A DNA stretch of 64,000 bases from Eudorina sp. 2006-703-Eu-15 (Eukaryota; Chlorophyta; Chlorophyceae; Chlamydomonadales; Volvocaceae): the NCBI GenBank assembly GCA_003117195.1, contig BDSI01000141.1, forward strand, positions 124,001 to 188,000. Direction: 5' to 3'. The notes below the pieces were generated by a model. It worked only from the letters and a program-made list of their open reading frames with translations. It was not told the DNA's origin and did not search any database. Shown here piece after piece: positions 25,401 to 36,600 of this stretch. How positions within the stretch are numbered: position 1 is the stretch's first letter; each line of letters begins with the position of its first letter. Made by a program: the position numbers and the translations under genes.

Positions 25401-27520
25401 GCGGTGGAGCAGGCCGGCGGCGACCTGGAGAACATCACCTTGAAGCTGCAGAGGGCGCGGACGGATCTGAACAAGTTGAAGGGGGATGTGGATGCGGTCT
25501 CGAAGAAGGTCGTTGCCATCGCGGAGGCTCACGAGAAGCGGAAGGCCAAGTACAACACGCTTCTGAAGTCGGTGCGTGTGCGTGTGCGTGTGTGTGTGTG
25601 TGCTTAATGACAAACCCAACACGAACCACCCAGGCCAGGTGTGTGTTGCTTAGGCAGGCAGAACAGGAGTGCGTGTGTTTAACAAGAAGCCCACCAAGTG
25701 CGTGTGTGTGTGCGCGCGTGCGTGTTCGTAGGCAGGCAGAGCAGGAGTGCGTGACATGCACTAGCTAAGCCGGGAAATGCCCGTGTGTATGCCACACGAC
25801 TGCCCCTGCCCCAGCCCATGAAATAACTATCTAGGTGCAAAGTAAAGTGTGTATGTGTGTGCGGCCTGCGACGAGGGGGCGAAGGGCCCTTGGTTGTACC
25901 TCGTCTTGCTGTCAGAAGGCTAGCGGTACTTTGACACACGGCATGATACGGTATTGTCAAGGCAGGTAATCCTTTTCGTGTTATCACTTGAGGTACCCTT
26001 ATGTCAGTCGGCATGGAAACCCTCCCTGTGAGGCCTCCACACGCCCGGCTGCGACGGCCTCCCTCCCCCCCTTTTCATCCATAGTCCGGGTTCGTTCTGG
26101 TTTTCTTTTCGTCTCTGCACCCTAGAGTTTGTCTCTGCTTCCCAAACAAGTTCGTGCAAAGCGTATTCGCGCTGCGTGTTTGCGCCCTCCTCGCTCTCCT
26201 CGCCCTCAGGTGGAGCAGCACTCCAACAGCAAGTTCCATTTCTACATGCAGCGCCGCGGCATCATCGCCAGCCTGTACCTCGACCATGCGCGCGAGGTGC
26301 TCGACCTGCGCGTGCGCAAGAACCACGAGCGGGAGGCGGCCACCAGCCTGATGCAGCTCAGCGGTGAGCAAGGGGGACACATATGGGAAGGGTGTGTTAA
26401 GCGAGGGAACCGCCCGACCCATAACAATGTTTGTGTGTGATGTAATTTGTCTTCCAAGAATGGTGCGGCCACACGCTATGCTGTGGCTTCACCAGGGCTA
26501 AGGTTCACAGTGTCTGGCAACGACTGCGACCTGTAGCAAAACAGCAGACGTTTGGATAATGTTATATCCGTACAAAACTACAAATGGTGTATCGTATCAA
26601 TGCGTCATCGTACGCGCGCTCGTACACAGACAGTGCTCATACGCGTACAACGACATGCCTGCCCTGCCGTCGGCTGCACGCCCGCGTCCTTCCCAGGCGG
26701 GGAGCGGTCCTTCACGACGGCCGCGTTCCTGATAGCAATGGGCGAGGTGCTGGAGACGCCGTTCCGCGCCATGGACGAGTACGACGTGTACATGGACGCC
26801 GGCGCCCGCAAGCTGGCCACCATTGCGCTGCTGGAGTGCGCCTGGAACTGCAACAGCAAGAGCCAATTGCTGCTGCTCAGCCCGCAGGTGGGTGCGGACA
26901 GCAGCGACAGCTGCAGACTGCTCGACGGGGTCCTTCACCGTAAAACGCGCCACAGCAACGGACGTAAATGCTCAAAGGGTTTAGGGGCTTAGGGCGGGTT
27001 GCCCTCTCCCTCTACCTCTCCCTCTGACCCTCTGACCCTCTGACCCTCTGACCCTCTGACCCTCTGACCCTCTGACCCTCTGACCCTCTGACCCTCTGAC
27101 CCTCTGACCCTCTGACCCTCTGACCCTCTGACCCTCTGACCCTCTGACCCTCTGACCCTCTGACCCTCTGACCCTCTGACCCTCTGACCTCTGACCCTCT
27201 GACCCTCTGACCCTCTGACCCTCTGACCCTCTGACCCTCTGACCCTCTGACCCTCTGACCCTCTGACCCTCTGACCCTCTGACCCTCTGACCCTCTGACC
27301 CTCTGACCCTCTGACCCTCTGACCCTCTGACCCTCTGACCCTCTGACCCGCTGACCCGCTGACCCGCTGCGCCTCTGGCTGCCAGGACACGGCCACCCTG
27401 ACGGAGGCGTTCAACAACCTGAAGCGCAGCTGCGAGAGGAACCCGGAAGGGGGCATACCGCCCAAGGACTTCGTCACGATCGTGCACCTGCGCGACCCGC
27501 GGGGCCCGAGGACCGGCTGA
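16494..27520 (+). CDS. SMC6: SMC6 paralogue B with N-terminal Tudor-like module
   Basis: Second SMC6-type ATPase. Exons checked for phase: 16494-16703 ('AYVGRKVCKYFP', 'GGWYIGTVADVV'), 17234-17315 ('VKYDDDDDAEEMWWDDF'), 17586-17719 (basic 'AKRKAVAPP'), 18090-18349 ('RIQLTNFMNHENLEVKF'), 18613-18837 (Walker A 'YVTFVSGRNGSGKSALLQGL'), 19135-19376 ('NPLIVITQDMARQF'), 19865-20072 ('KYDMYMQGT'). Coiled coil follows. The hinge lies near 22.06-22.98 kb ('PVGPLGMYLRRRADCDPALS', 'TTIVDTLVDNGDAASVVF'), then more coiled coil. The C-half has 'SLMQLSG|GERSFTTAAFLIAMGE', Walker B 'RAMDEYDVYMDAGARKLA' and a last exon 27386-27520 ('DFVTIVHLRDPR'). The first two exons form a Tudor-like module joined in phase to the SMC6 head. 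The D-loop has lost the usual Asn seen in paralogue A (MDEINRR versus MDAGARK). All motifs for ATP binding are present, so it does not look like a pseudogene. Confidence 0.88.
20627..20720. repeat. Three 31-bp tandem copies that duplicate a 5' splice site in SMC6 B
   Basis: The core CCGCGCTGGTGGGTTTT recurs at 20631, 20662 and 20693. The first copy contains the exon end (reading 'NDEAAL') and its GTGGGT donor. The next two copies carry the same exon-end/donor sequence inside the intron. Confidence 0.8.
21011..21070. repeat. Three perfect 20-bp tandem copies in an SMC6 B intron
   Basis: The unit CGAGCTGGCCCTGGCAGCCC occurs three times without mismatch, followed by a partial degenerate copy. 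It is intronic, with no coding role seen. Confidence 0.85.
25571..25603. repeat. (GT)n / GTGTGC microsatellite in an SMC6 B intron
   Basis: GTGTGC units pass into pure TG repeats directly after the exon ending 'KRKAKYNTLLKS'. A similar GT tract follows near 25,700. Confidence 0.8.
27021..27370. repeat. 8-bp minisatellite (about 43 copies) in the last SMC6 B intron
   Basis: Tandem CTCTGACC units fill most of the 498-bp intron 26888-27385, between the exon ending 'LLLLSPQ' and the last exon. There is one 1-base slip near 27186. The last copies change to GACCCGCT just before the acceptor. On the minus strand the array creates a spurious open frame of Arg-Gly-Ser-Glu-Gln repeats. Confidence 0.95.
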
Positions 27521-29053
27521 TGCAGCTGCGGGAGGCCATGACGGAGAGGCCTGTGGGCCGTGGCGCCCGGGCGCTGGGCTCCTCACCGGCTGCTTCGGCT
27601 CGCTCACGTACCGTACGTATCGTGTGCTGGATGGTCGATTGAAGTCCGGGGGCCACGTTGCAGACCGTGAGGTAGACCTCGTGAGCTGGTGTTGTGTTGG
27701 TGCGATGCAGGGTTCTAGGTGCAGGTGTCCTCCAGGGTCCTCCGTGTGCGGTTCCTCAGTATCCTTATGTGTATGGCCGCACTGACCTTGACGGCCGGTG
27801 CGGGTACTGATCAACGGGTTATGCTCGAGGTCACGCTGCAGATGATGAGGATCGCTGATCCCTAGCGCACATGGTTCATGGTAGGTATTGCGTGGTTCCT
27901 GAAATCAACTGCTTACAAAGGCGTTTCCCGAAGACCCATGTTACATAACCAGGCGGTGTGGATCATTCCACAGGACAACTATCCTGTTCCTGATTGCAAG
28001 GTCCAGCAAGGTCCTGGGTCCAATGGTCCGGCATATTCATATCTGCCCAGGACGGTCGCGCCTACACAGTACCGTTCATTTGTTGTAAATTGCGATTCAA
28101 GATTACGATCATGCCACGAAGCGCAGCGCTGCAGCACACGGTACGCTCGTCCACTCCGTTCAAGCGAATCACTCGTCTTGGGCCCCCCAGGTCGCGTCAT
28201 CGTCACCCCAGATCACCATCGACGCACGTACTCAAGCTCCCTGCCTTCCGCCATCCACCTGCAACCCGCGCACAAACATCACTGCCACCCGTGGTTTCGG
28301 TTGCACAGAGGCGAATTTCATCCAGAGAGCATTCAGACATAACATATTGTACAACACCGACTTGCGGTGGCCCTTACGTCCAAATACAGCACTGCGTACA
28401 TGCAGGTAATGTTTCCGCGGACGAAGGAATGCAAGCAGGCGCTTACATAGTGCCATGCAGCATCGGACGGATCCATCCGAATCACGAACTGCCAGGGTAG
28501 GAAAAAGTCTGAAGACATGTCCACTAGCATCCTCACCAAAGGTACGATGGCCCAGCAGCGCCTTATGCCGCGCCGCACCCGCCCCCTCTGAACCGAAACC
28601 AAACAGCGCAGACTCCAACAGCGCACTACGATCAACGTCGAAGATCGTGACCGACAATATTTTGACCCCGGCAGAGCAAACTCAACGCTCATTCCACCAG
28701 CTCCTTCAACTACTACGAGCATCGCGCCCCACCTCAACTGGGTTACTGAGCGCTCGCCAGGCCCCCTGCCGGGCCTTCCCGTTAAATGATCCAGATCTGC
28801 AGAGACCGCAATCTTGTCAGCCAATAACGGCGAGGGTCTTGGTCGCCTTTCCTTCTTGCATCACAGGTAACCCAACACAGCCCACCACTGCACACATCCC
28901 AACTATCGCACATCAGTCCTACACTCGGTCGACGTATCCGTCATGCAATTGAGTCCCCATGTCCATGTGATCACATAAGTACAGTGCCCACTGCAAGACC
29001 TCATGCGCTCTGGCCCCTTTCGCCTCTCCCCTCCCTCGGTCCCGTTTGGCCTT
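27521..29053. other. Intergenic, convergent 3' region
   Basis: Lies between the SMC6 B stop and the nucleotidase stop. TGTAA occurs at 28084-28088 (plus) and TTACA near 28443 (minus); these are possible polyadenylation signals for the two genes, both rather distal. An open frame at 28232-28657 (-) has no recognisable domain and is not called. Confidence 0.45.
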
Positions 29054-30656
29054 TCAGGAGGCCGGGACAGTGACGAGCCCAGCACTGCTGCCGCTGCTCC
29101 CACCCGGCCCCGCCGCCACTGGCAACCTCACGGCCGGCAACGCCGCCAAGGACCCGTGCGATTCCAGCGCCGACTGCCCCCCGTGCGAGTGGTGTTCGTG
29201 CACGAGCCCCGGCTGGTCCATCAGCTCCGGAAGGGCCGCCGGCAGCTGGTGCATGGTGGGAATCGCCAGGTCCGCGCCCGGGCAGGGCGTGTCACTGCCC
29301 ACAAGCACCGTCAGCGCGCCCAGGGCGTGTGCCGAGGCCACGTTGCGGGTCGAGTCGTCCAGGAAGATGACCTCCGACATGGTGACGCCCAGCTGCTCAG
29401 CGATCAGGGAGTACAGCCGCGGATTGGGCTTGCACAGCACACCGTGCGCTGCGTCGAAGCCGTGTGCCGCGGCTAGCTGGTTCACGTTTTCGAAGTAAAA
29501 GAGGCCCTGTGTAGGGATGCATAGACGGGGCGACCCGGACGGAACTGGTCACAGCCTCATCTACATGTAGAATATAGTAAGTCTATGATCACGCTTCGAA
29601 TGACCCGCACAGCAGCCCAACAGCAGCCCAACCTTTGCCCGGTCTTGAATCCCCACACACCCTTCAATCCTAGTCGAACCCGCCGTTGACCCAGGCTGTG
29701 CCACCTCCCACCCGTCCCAACCAGCCAGCCCGCAGGCAGCCGCCACGTTCACACCTGGAAGCAATCGCTGATTCCAAGGCGAGCGAGCGCCTTCTCCGTG
29801 TGCACCTTGTTGGCGTTGGTCACAATGTACTTTGGCAGGTCGATGGAGCAAAGGATGTCTCGCAGCGAGGGGTCGGGCTGCAGCAGCGCGTCGTAGTCCA
29901 GGGCGCCCTGGTGCACGTGCTCGTGCCAGTCATCGTAGTCAATGCGATGGCCCGTCGCCTGCGGGACCAGAAGACCAATGGGGGATTGGAAAGGGGGAAG
30001 GAGGGGGACCAAGTAGGACACAACAGGCTTCCGGTCTTCAACTTTGACCCAGGGCCCATCATGAACTGCTCCGGGTGCTTCACCGTCCATCGCGAGCTTG
30101 CCTTGCAGCTCATGGAATCACTCCGGCCCCCTCTCGGGTCCGTGGGTCACAACAACCAAGGAGAAACCCTTCGCGCCTGTAGCCGAGACCTGGTATGACC
30201 CACTACCCCAACAAGTACATCGGCGAATCGCATGTGGTCACAGCTAAGTGAGCCCCATTCTATTCCTCAAGTCAAAGCCCCTGAAGTTGCGATCACTTAC
30301 CACCAGCCCCGCCAGTGTGGTACCATGGGCCAAGTATAGGTCCGTTGTCTTTGCAGCCACTTCATCCTGTGGAATGCCCAGCTTCTTCACCATATATTCT
30401 GCATAGCAGCCAATAGCAGCCAAGGGTACGTGTGCATCAGCGCCAGCAATGTGCAACACAACGACGCAGCGCTAAGTAGATGATGACGCAGCTCAAAGCG
30501 CATTGGTCTCGAATCCCAACTATCACCTTGAATCCGCTGCTTGACAATCGCAGGTATTTGTGGCACTCTGTAAAGAGTATCATCCAGGTCCACCAACATA
30601 ACCTTCGGCGTCCGGCGCCCCTTGGCAGCGGGACCTGGCGTGCCACCTACTGTCAT
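29054..30656 (-). CDS. HAD-superfamily pyrimidine 5'-nucleotidase (SDT1/PHM8-like)
   Basis: Predicted nucleotide monophosphate phosphatase, Mg2+-dependent, with an aspartyl-phosphate intermediate. Start ATG at 30656, followed by motif I 'VMLVDLDDTLYRV'. The next exon reads 'EYMVKKLGIPQDEVAAKTTD' then 'LYLAHGTTLAGLV', the typical cap of this subfamily. The third exon holds 'IDYDDWHEHVHQGALDYDAL' and motif II 'KYIVTNANKVH'. The last exon begins 'GLFYFENVNQ' and carries motif III Lys ('VLCKPNP') and motif IV 'VIFLDDSTRNVASA', with a stop at 29054. Four exons chain in phase. All four HAD motifs are intact. The C-terminus runs about 45 residues beyond the usual end in a His/Ser/Gly-rich tail. It lies in tandem with the sirtuin gene, 248 bp downstream of the sirtuin stop. 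Confidence 0.9.
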
Positions 30657-30903
30657 TCGCCCCAGCCTTAAGTATTGTTCACAATGATAGGACGTTGTCA
30701 ATTCGCGCAGCCCTGGGACAGTCCAAGGCAACGCGTTCAAAAATACAGAACAACTTTACTCTCTTGTAATTAATTATACTTTGCTATGAGTTCAAGGATT
30801 GGACAAAAAGTCATCAGCCCACAATATCAAAACATGAAGGCAGCCGTACGGAACCCTCACCTTCGCTTTCGTACTCGCCTAGAACTTAGGCCTGCGTCTT
30901 GAA

Positions 30904-33040
30904 CTAGAACAGCTTTGGAACTTGAAGTGCTGGATGCCGAGCAAGCCGAGTGAGAACTTCGCCAGCCCTGGCCTCGACCTGCACACTCAAGCCACTTAGT
31001 AACCGTCTTAAGCCCCAAGCACGTCCGAGACGATTTCTCAATACGACGGTCGTTGGGCTTACACAAGAAGCACAGACGACCAATCAACGCCTCACCTACC
31101 TTAATGTTTGCCAAGCGGTCCGCTCGAGTCGGTCCCACATTAACGATGAGCAGCCGCGCCCCCGCAGCTTTGGCCACCTCCACAAGCCGATACGCCGAAT
31201 AAACCATAACGCTGGAGCCCACGACCAGCAGCACATCAGCTGAGGCCGCCAGCGCAGCAGCCCTGATCGCGCGTGGACGCGGAGGCATGGGGGATAACAT
31301 CCTCAACAGCAAGCGCACAAACAGCGCCATGGCAGTATCGCGAGCAGGGTCAGGGAACGTCAGACCGCTTCACGGCCCGTCTTCGCAAAACGACGCATCA
31401 CACCTCCCCCATCCGCCGGTTTGTGCCTTCCGCCCACCTGTCCTTCCGCTCCTGTGGTATGTTGTCCCCGAAGAACACAACATCAGGCTTCAGAAGCCCA
31501 CCGCAGTTGCCGCAGGGCGCCACGTGAAAGCCGCTGCCCGCATCCACCAGCTCCACATCGCCATCCGGGCGCTGCTGTAGCACCTGGACCGACCCGCCGG
31601 GCGGCTGACGGGACCCGGTCGGGCCGGAGGGCGACGACAGAGGCGGGGGGCCGCCGGTCCGAACGCCGGCAGAGGCGGCCTGCAGCAAAAATGAGGAGGC
31701 GCCAAAGGCCAGCACCGGCAAGGAACTGTACTTCGCTGAACTGAACAAGCAGGGCCGACCCACATCAGCAGCACGACATTTCACGCACAGGCTGGGTTGA
31801 TGTGCGTGTATTCTCACAGCATACATGTTAGCAGTGCCCCGCCTCGCGCCGGATCCCGTCAGACCGCCAACGGCACTCCGACTCACCACCTTGAGATCAT
31901 CTCGGGCGGTGCCCACCCGCAGCGCCTGGAGCCGCTCCGCAGCCGCGTCCGGGGGCCCGGCGGCCAGCGCCGCTGCATGGACCGCCGCCGCGGGGTTGAG
32001 TGCTGCCAGCGCGTCCTGAACCTCCTGGCGGGGGGTGCGGGCGCCGCAGCCCAGACACACCACCCTGCAGCGTGATCGCGCAGATTCCCGGGGCAACGAA
32101 TCGTCTGGATTTGGGGAAGTACGGCAGTACGGAGGTAGATAGGGTACCGGCAGTACGGGACTGGATCTCAAAACACGACGCAACATTGAGTCGGTCCCCC
32201 GACAGACAGCGCCCCTTCACTCACTGGTGGCTTGTTCCGTGCAGCTCCAGAACCTGCCGGCTCCCCGCCCGTGAGTGCAAACGGTCCACGTTCTGGGTCA
32301 CGATGCCGCTGACCCAGCCCTTCGGGAAGAGGCATTTACGCGCGGGCGGGTGGGCGGGATGGAAGGAGGGGGGATGTCAGGATCAGGACCTGCCGAGGAA
32401 GTCGGACGCGTCCAGGTGCATTTCGAATAATTAAACAAACAGCCTGCTCCGCAATGGTCGCGCCTGATCTGTTTCCCTACCTTCCTTTCTACCCTCCTCC
32501 CTCCCATTAGGTTGATCACCTTGGGATGTGGTTCATCAGTCATGCAGTGCCTCACAAGTAACAACCCATCCCGGCTTTGCTCCAAGTGGCGGAATCTGCG
32601 GAATCCTAGACGTTCACCGAGCCCCAGGCCCACCCGATGCTCCAGCTCCGCCAGTGCCACGTGCGCCGAGTTTGGCTGTGTGGCGGAGAAGCGCTGCCAG
32701 CCATAGAAGGAGCGGGCCCAGTAGCGCGCTTGGTTGGCGGGGCTCGCCAGAAACTGCTGATGGGTCATGGGCTTGAAGCCGGTTGAGTAAGCGCCTTGGG
32801 GGGAGCGGTAGTCGGGCACACCTGAGGGGGCCGGGGATACGTGTGTGGCTGTCGCAATCCTATGCTGGGCGACGGCTTAACGTGTCTTGTCTGCGGGACT
32901 GACCTGATTCCGTGCTACATCCAGCTCCTGTCAGCACCACGAGTCGCTTACTATCCTGGAACGCTGAGACCAGCGCCGCGATTTGTTCCTCTGATGCTGG
33001 CGGAGCTAAAGGCGCAGCAGCGGCTGAGGCATACGCAGCT
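30904..33040 (-). CDS. Sirtuin, SRT2/SIRT4-type NAD-dependent deacylase (start exon unresolved)
   Basis: Class II sirtuin, usually mitochondrial or plastid in plants; it removes acyl groups from Lys with NAD+. The first secure exon (from 33040) has an Ala-rich transit-like stretch, then 'LVVLTGAGCSTESG', joined in phase to 'VPDYRSPQGAYSTGFKPM' and 'RYWARSFYGWQRFS'. Next come 'IVTQNVDRLHSRAGS' and the catalytic His in 'LELHGTSH', then zinc pairs 'CLGC' and 'CGNC', 'GGLLKPDVVFFGDNIP', 'VLLVVGSSVMVYSAYRL' and 'LLIVNVGPTRADRLANIK'. The last exon (30978..30904) reads 'VEARAGEVLTRLARHPALQ' to a TAG stop. The order matches plant SRT2. The GAGxS motif has Cys where Ile or Val is usual. The initiating exon is probably between 33.3 and 33.5 kb (an open frame with 'MKMKGMERVAAPSLSV') but was not proven. 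Confidence 0.9.
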
Positions 33041-33679
33041 CTGCGGATGCATTAAAAGATCACATATATTATTAATAGGTACAGCAGACAGACTTCACAG
33101 GTGGTGTCGGCAGCACCCGCTCTGCCTTCAATTCCTGGTTAACAAAAGAGAGGATGGTGGTAATGGTGCCTTGATTGCATTAGGCTCACCGGTATGATCG
33201 CGCGAATTGTATGTGATGGGTTTTCACCGTCGACCGCAACACTCGGGCCATCCTTGCAACCTTCCGCAACAACGCTTTTATGCTCACTACGGGACTATCC
33301 TAAGCAGTTCCATTATTTGCGTGAATTGATAGCACCTGTCAAGGAGATCATCCCGCACTTCTACCAGGGCCATCCGAGGTACGATACCGGTAACGCTCAA
33401 AAAATGAATGGCCATCACAGATAAGCTTGGAGCAGCAACCCGCTCCATGCCTTTCATCTTCATCACTGCGACAGCCAACAACAAATTGCATTGTGCTGCC
33501 CCTTCATGACGCAGTGACGTGCTCAACTGCCGACGGAAGGGCGCCCACGCCCCTCGCACCCGTCGCAATCTTTAGCACAACTCGACTTCTCGACTGTGAC
33601 CTCACCCGTGACACTCACAGCCACTGAGCCCTCGCGAGTCACAGCTTTGTGTGTATTTCTGATTCCGTAGCCCGGAAGA
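33041..33679. promoter_or_regulatory. Divergent spacer between sirtuin and alpha/beta hydrolase
   Basis: Contains the probable first exon of the sirtuin (minus strand, about 33.34-33.47 kb) and the upstream region of the hydrolase. If that exon is right, fewer than about 250 bp separate the two starts, which suggests a shared promoter. Confidence 0.4.
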
Positions 33680-36600
33680 ATGCGCGGAGTAGCCCTTCTG
33701 GCCCTTCTCTGTGCCGCCGCGCTGCTGCTGGCGTTAACCCCCCTCGACCCCAAACTCACCTACGGCCTCCAGCGCAACGCCACCGCCACTTCCGCCTCCG
33801 CGCCCATTGACCCATCCGACAACACGCCGTACAGCCGTCGCAACGTCCGCTTCGACAGCCACGGTACCTCCTGCGACGCCTGGCTGTACACGCCCACCAA
33901 TCGCGGCAGCAGCGGCGGCGGCGCCGCCACCCCCGCCGTGCGTTATCCCGTCGTGGTTATGGGCCATGGTCTCGGAGCGCAGAAGGAACTGGGACTGCAC
34001 CGCTTCGCGGACGCCTTCGCTCGGGCGGGTCAGGCGGTGTTTGTGTTCGACTACCGCACCTTCGGTGGCAGCGACGGAGAGCCCCGCCACTGGGCCTCCC
34101 CCAGGCGGCACTTGGAGGACTGGCGGTCGGCGCTGAGGTTCGTCAAGGTGGGTGGCGGAGAGGGATGAGGGGAGAGAGGGAGGGGGAACGGGGTGAGGCC
34201 TGGGGTGGGAGGGAGGGTATGCCTTAGTGAGGGGGTGGTGTGCGAGGGATTGGTGGTACGGGATCCACGCAGAGCGGGCTGAACATACGCGGGCTGAGAT
34301 CTGGTCTCCAGACCGGCTACATCGAGGAGGAGGAGGAGGAGGAGGAGGACGGCGAAGTTGGAGCGGGCGAGGCTTGAGGGCAGCACGCCGCGGCTGACCT
34401 CAGCGATTCGAATTGCGACCGTGGTGGCTATTGGGGCGTGTTAAGCTGTGAGGGGCAGGAGCGGAGGACTTTCCTCGGGGATGCGCCTTAAGGGTGGCTT
34501 TCCTTACCCGGCACTCACAAGCTTCCCCGTGCTGCACCTGAGCTTCGTCCACCTCCTCCTCTGCCCTGGCCCCGGCCCTTGGGGTGTGTCGTCTTCGCTG
34601 CCGCAGTCCGGCGGCCTGGGACCCGAGTACGACACCGACAAGGTGCGGCAGGCTGCGGGGTCGACCCAGCGATGTGGTGCGGGCACGACGGGTCGTCGTC
34701 GCTGCCGCGGGTGGCAGGGCACAGCTGCCACCCGCTGGCGGCATGTGGTGGGCTCGGGCCCCGGGGGCGAGGGGCCCGGGATCCTTACTCGGGCCGGGTC
34801 CGAAAGGGCACACACCTGGGGAACGTGGGGCCGCCCCTGCGGTGCGCAGTGATGCCACCGCGGTGCTTGCTGCCATTGCGACGTGATCTTAACGTCTAAT
34901 CCTGATCTCATAAATTATATATTTATAATCACGGTCCGGGTCAAGAGGCGGACCCGAGACCAGCCCGGAGGATGCGCGACGCGATGGGCGCCAGCGGGGC
35001 CGGGTGGCAGAGATCAGGACATGCCCCAGAGAGAGGGGTAGGAGGGCCAGGTATGGGCTGGACGGGCACGGGCAGGCAGCCGCCCCCAGTCGCGGCCCGG
35101 CCTAGACCCTTCCTCATCCTTCGTGTCTTCCCCGACATCCCGGACCCTCGTCCCGGCCCCGCGCCGGACCGCGCCAGGTGGCGCTGTGGGGTACGTCGTA
35201 CGCCGGAGGCCACGCGCTGGTGGTGGCTTCGGAGCAGCCCCCGGGTAGCTTGGCGGCGGTCGTATCCATGGTGGGTGGCCGGGTGGCTGCTGGCTGCCTG
35301 GGAGGTCACCCTAGCCCAACATGACAAGAGGTCCAGCCCCGAGATCCGGTGCACGGTGTATGGGTTACCGGGCTGTTGTGGGGACCAGCTGGGGGCCTCG
35401 GGCACCCCTGGCGGGGCAGCGCGCCGGCTCCCTGCCAGGCCCGTGGAAACCAGGTGCCACATTGCACCTCAGCCCCCACCCGCCCGGCCCCCGCCGACCC
35501 CAGATCCCCCATCTCGACGGCCTAGCGGCCAGCAAGGCCAGTGTACGACGGCGGGGCCTGCTCGCGTCCCTGAGGCTGGTGGCGGCGGGCCTGCACGACC
35601 GAGCGCGCGCCGCCGTTTCCGAGATCGTCCACCGCGCCGCCACCTGGCTGCTACAGCCCGACATCCCGCCGATGGCTGTAGCAGACAGCAACAGCAGTAA
35701 CAGCACAGCAGGGAAGGGCGCCGAGGTGGGCAGTGTGGCCCAGCTGGTCGAGGAGGTACGGCGGCGGCTGAGGGATGCGGCCGCGCCGGTCCTACGCACG
35801 TTGCCGTACCCGCTACTGCCACCGGCGTACGTCAAGCTGGTGGGTCTGGAAGGCGATATGGCGCTGATGGAGCTCAGTGCAGAGCAGCTGCATGCCTACT
35901 TCTCAAAGCACCCCAAGGTGTACGAGGTGAGCCGATGCAGTCGATGGGGGCTACCGTATGCGCGGAGGACGAACCAAATCCAGGGAAGGAGGAGGAGGAC
36001 GGCACCACGCCCAGGGGTTCAGACAGCTCCAGGGGACGCAAGCCGGGGGAGCAGCCCCATGGCCCCAATTCCCCAATCCCCCACGGGATCGCCCGCCCGT
36101 ACAACAATCCATTTCCCCAATATAACATCCTTAATAGTAATGGCGACACCTGTGCGTCCCCCTGACACTCCGCTGGCCCTCAACGCCCGCGACCCGCTTG
36201 TGTGGCCGTTTCAGGGCGGTTGGCGACCGTTGGTTCTGTCCCGTTTCACGTTGGAAACGTCGTCGTACAGCCCCGTGCACTCCGTCCCACGGGTCGCCGC
36301 TCCGGTGCTCTTCATCTCCGCCCTCAAGGACCAGCTCTGTCCCGCGGAGCTCGTGCGCAGTGCAGCGGCGCTGCTGCCGCCCACCAACGGCAGTAGCAGC
36401 AGCCGCGGCAGCAGCAGCGGTGGCGAAAGCGGCAGTAGCAGCAGTAGCAACAGCAGCGTGGGAGGGGCGGAGCTTTTGGAGCTCAACTGCACCCACTTCG
36501 AGGCCTACCTGGGGGACCACCTGGCGGCTGCGACGCGGACCATGGTGGAGTTCGTCACGAGGTACATGGCGCCGCCGCCGCTGCGGCCGCAGCCGTCATC

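Noticed and set aside
16494..27520. SMC6 B as a pseudogene or haplotype duplicate of SMC6 A
   Set aside because: All exons followed are open with correct splice sites and intact ATP-binding motifs. Protein divergence from copy A is far too great for an allelic copy.
7232..27520. One of the pair being SMC5 rather than SMC6
   Set aside because: Both have the SMC6-type start 'ENFMCHQHFEL'/'TNFMNHENLEV', the ITQD/KYxMxMxGT block and the 'DEFDVYMD' Walker B, and they share intron positions.
26981..27814. Minus-strand frame encoding Arg-Gly-Ser-Glu-Gln repeats
   Set aside because: It is created by the 8-bp intronic minisatellite; the flanking real exons are on the plus strand.
28232..28657. 141-codon minus-strand frame between SMC6 B and the nucleotidase
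   Set aside because: No recognisable family, and a position between two convergent genes. It may be 3' UTR; not supported as a gene.
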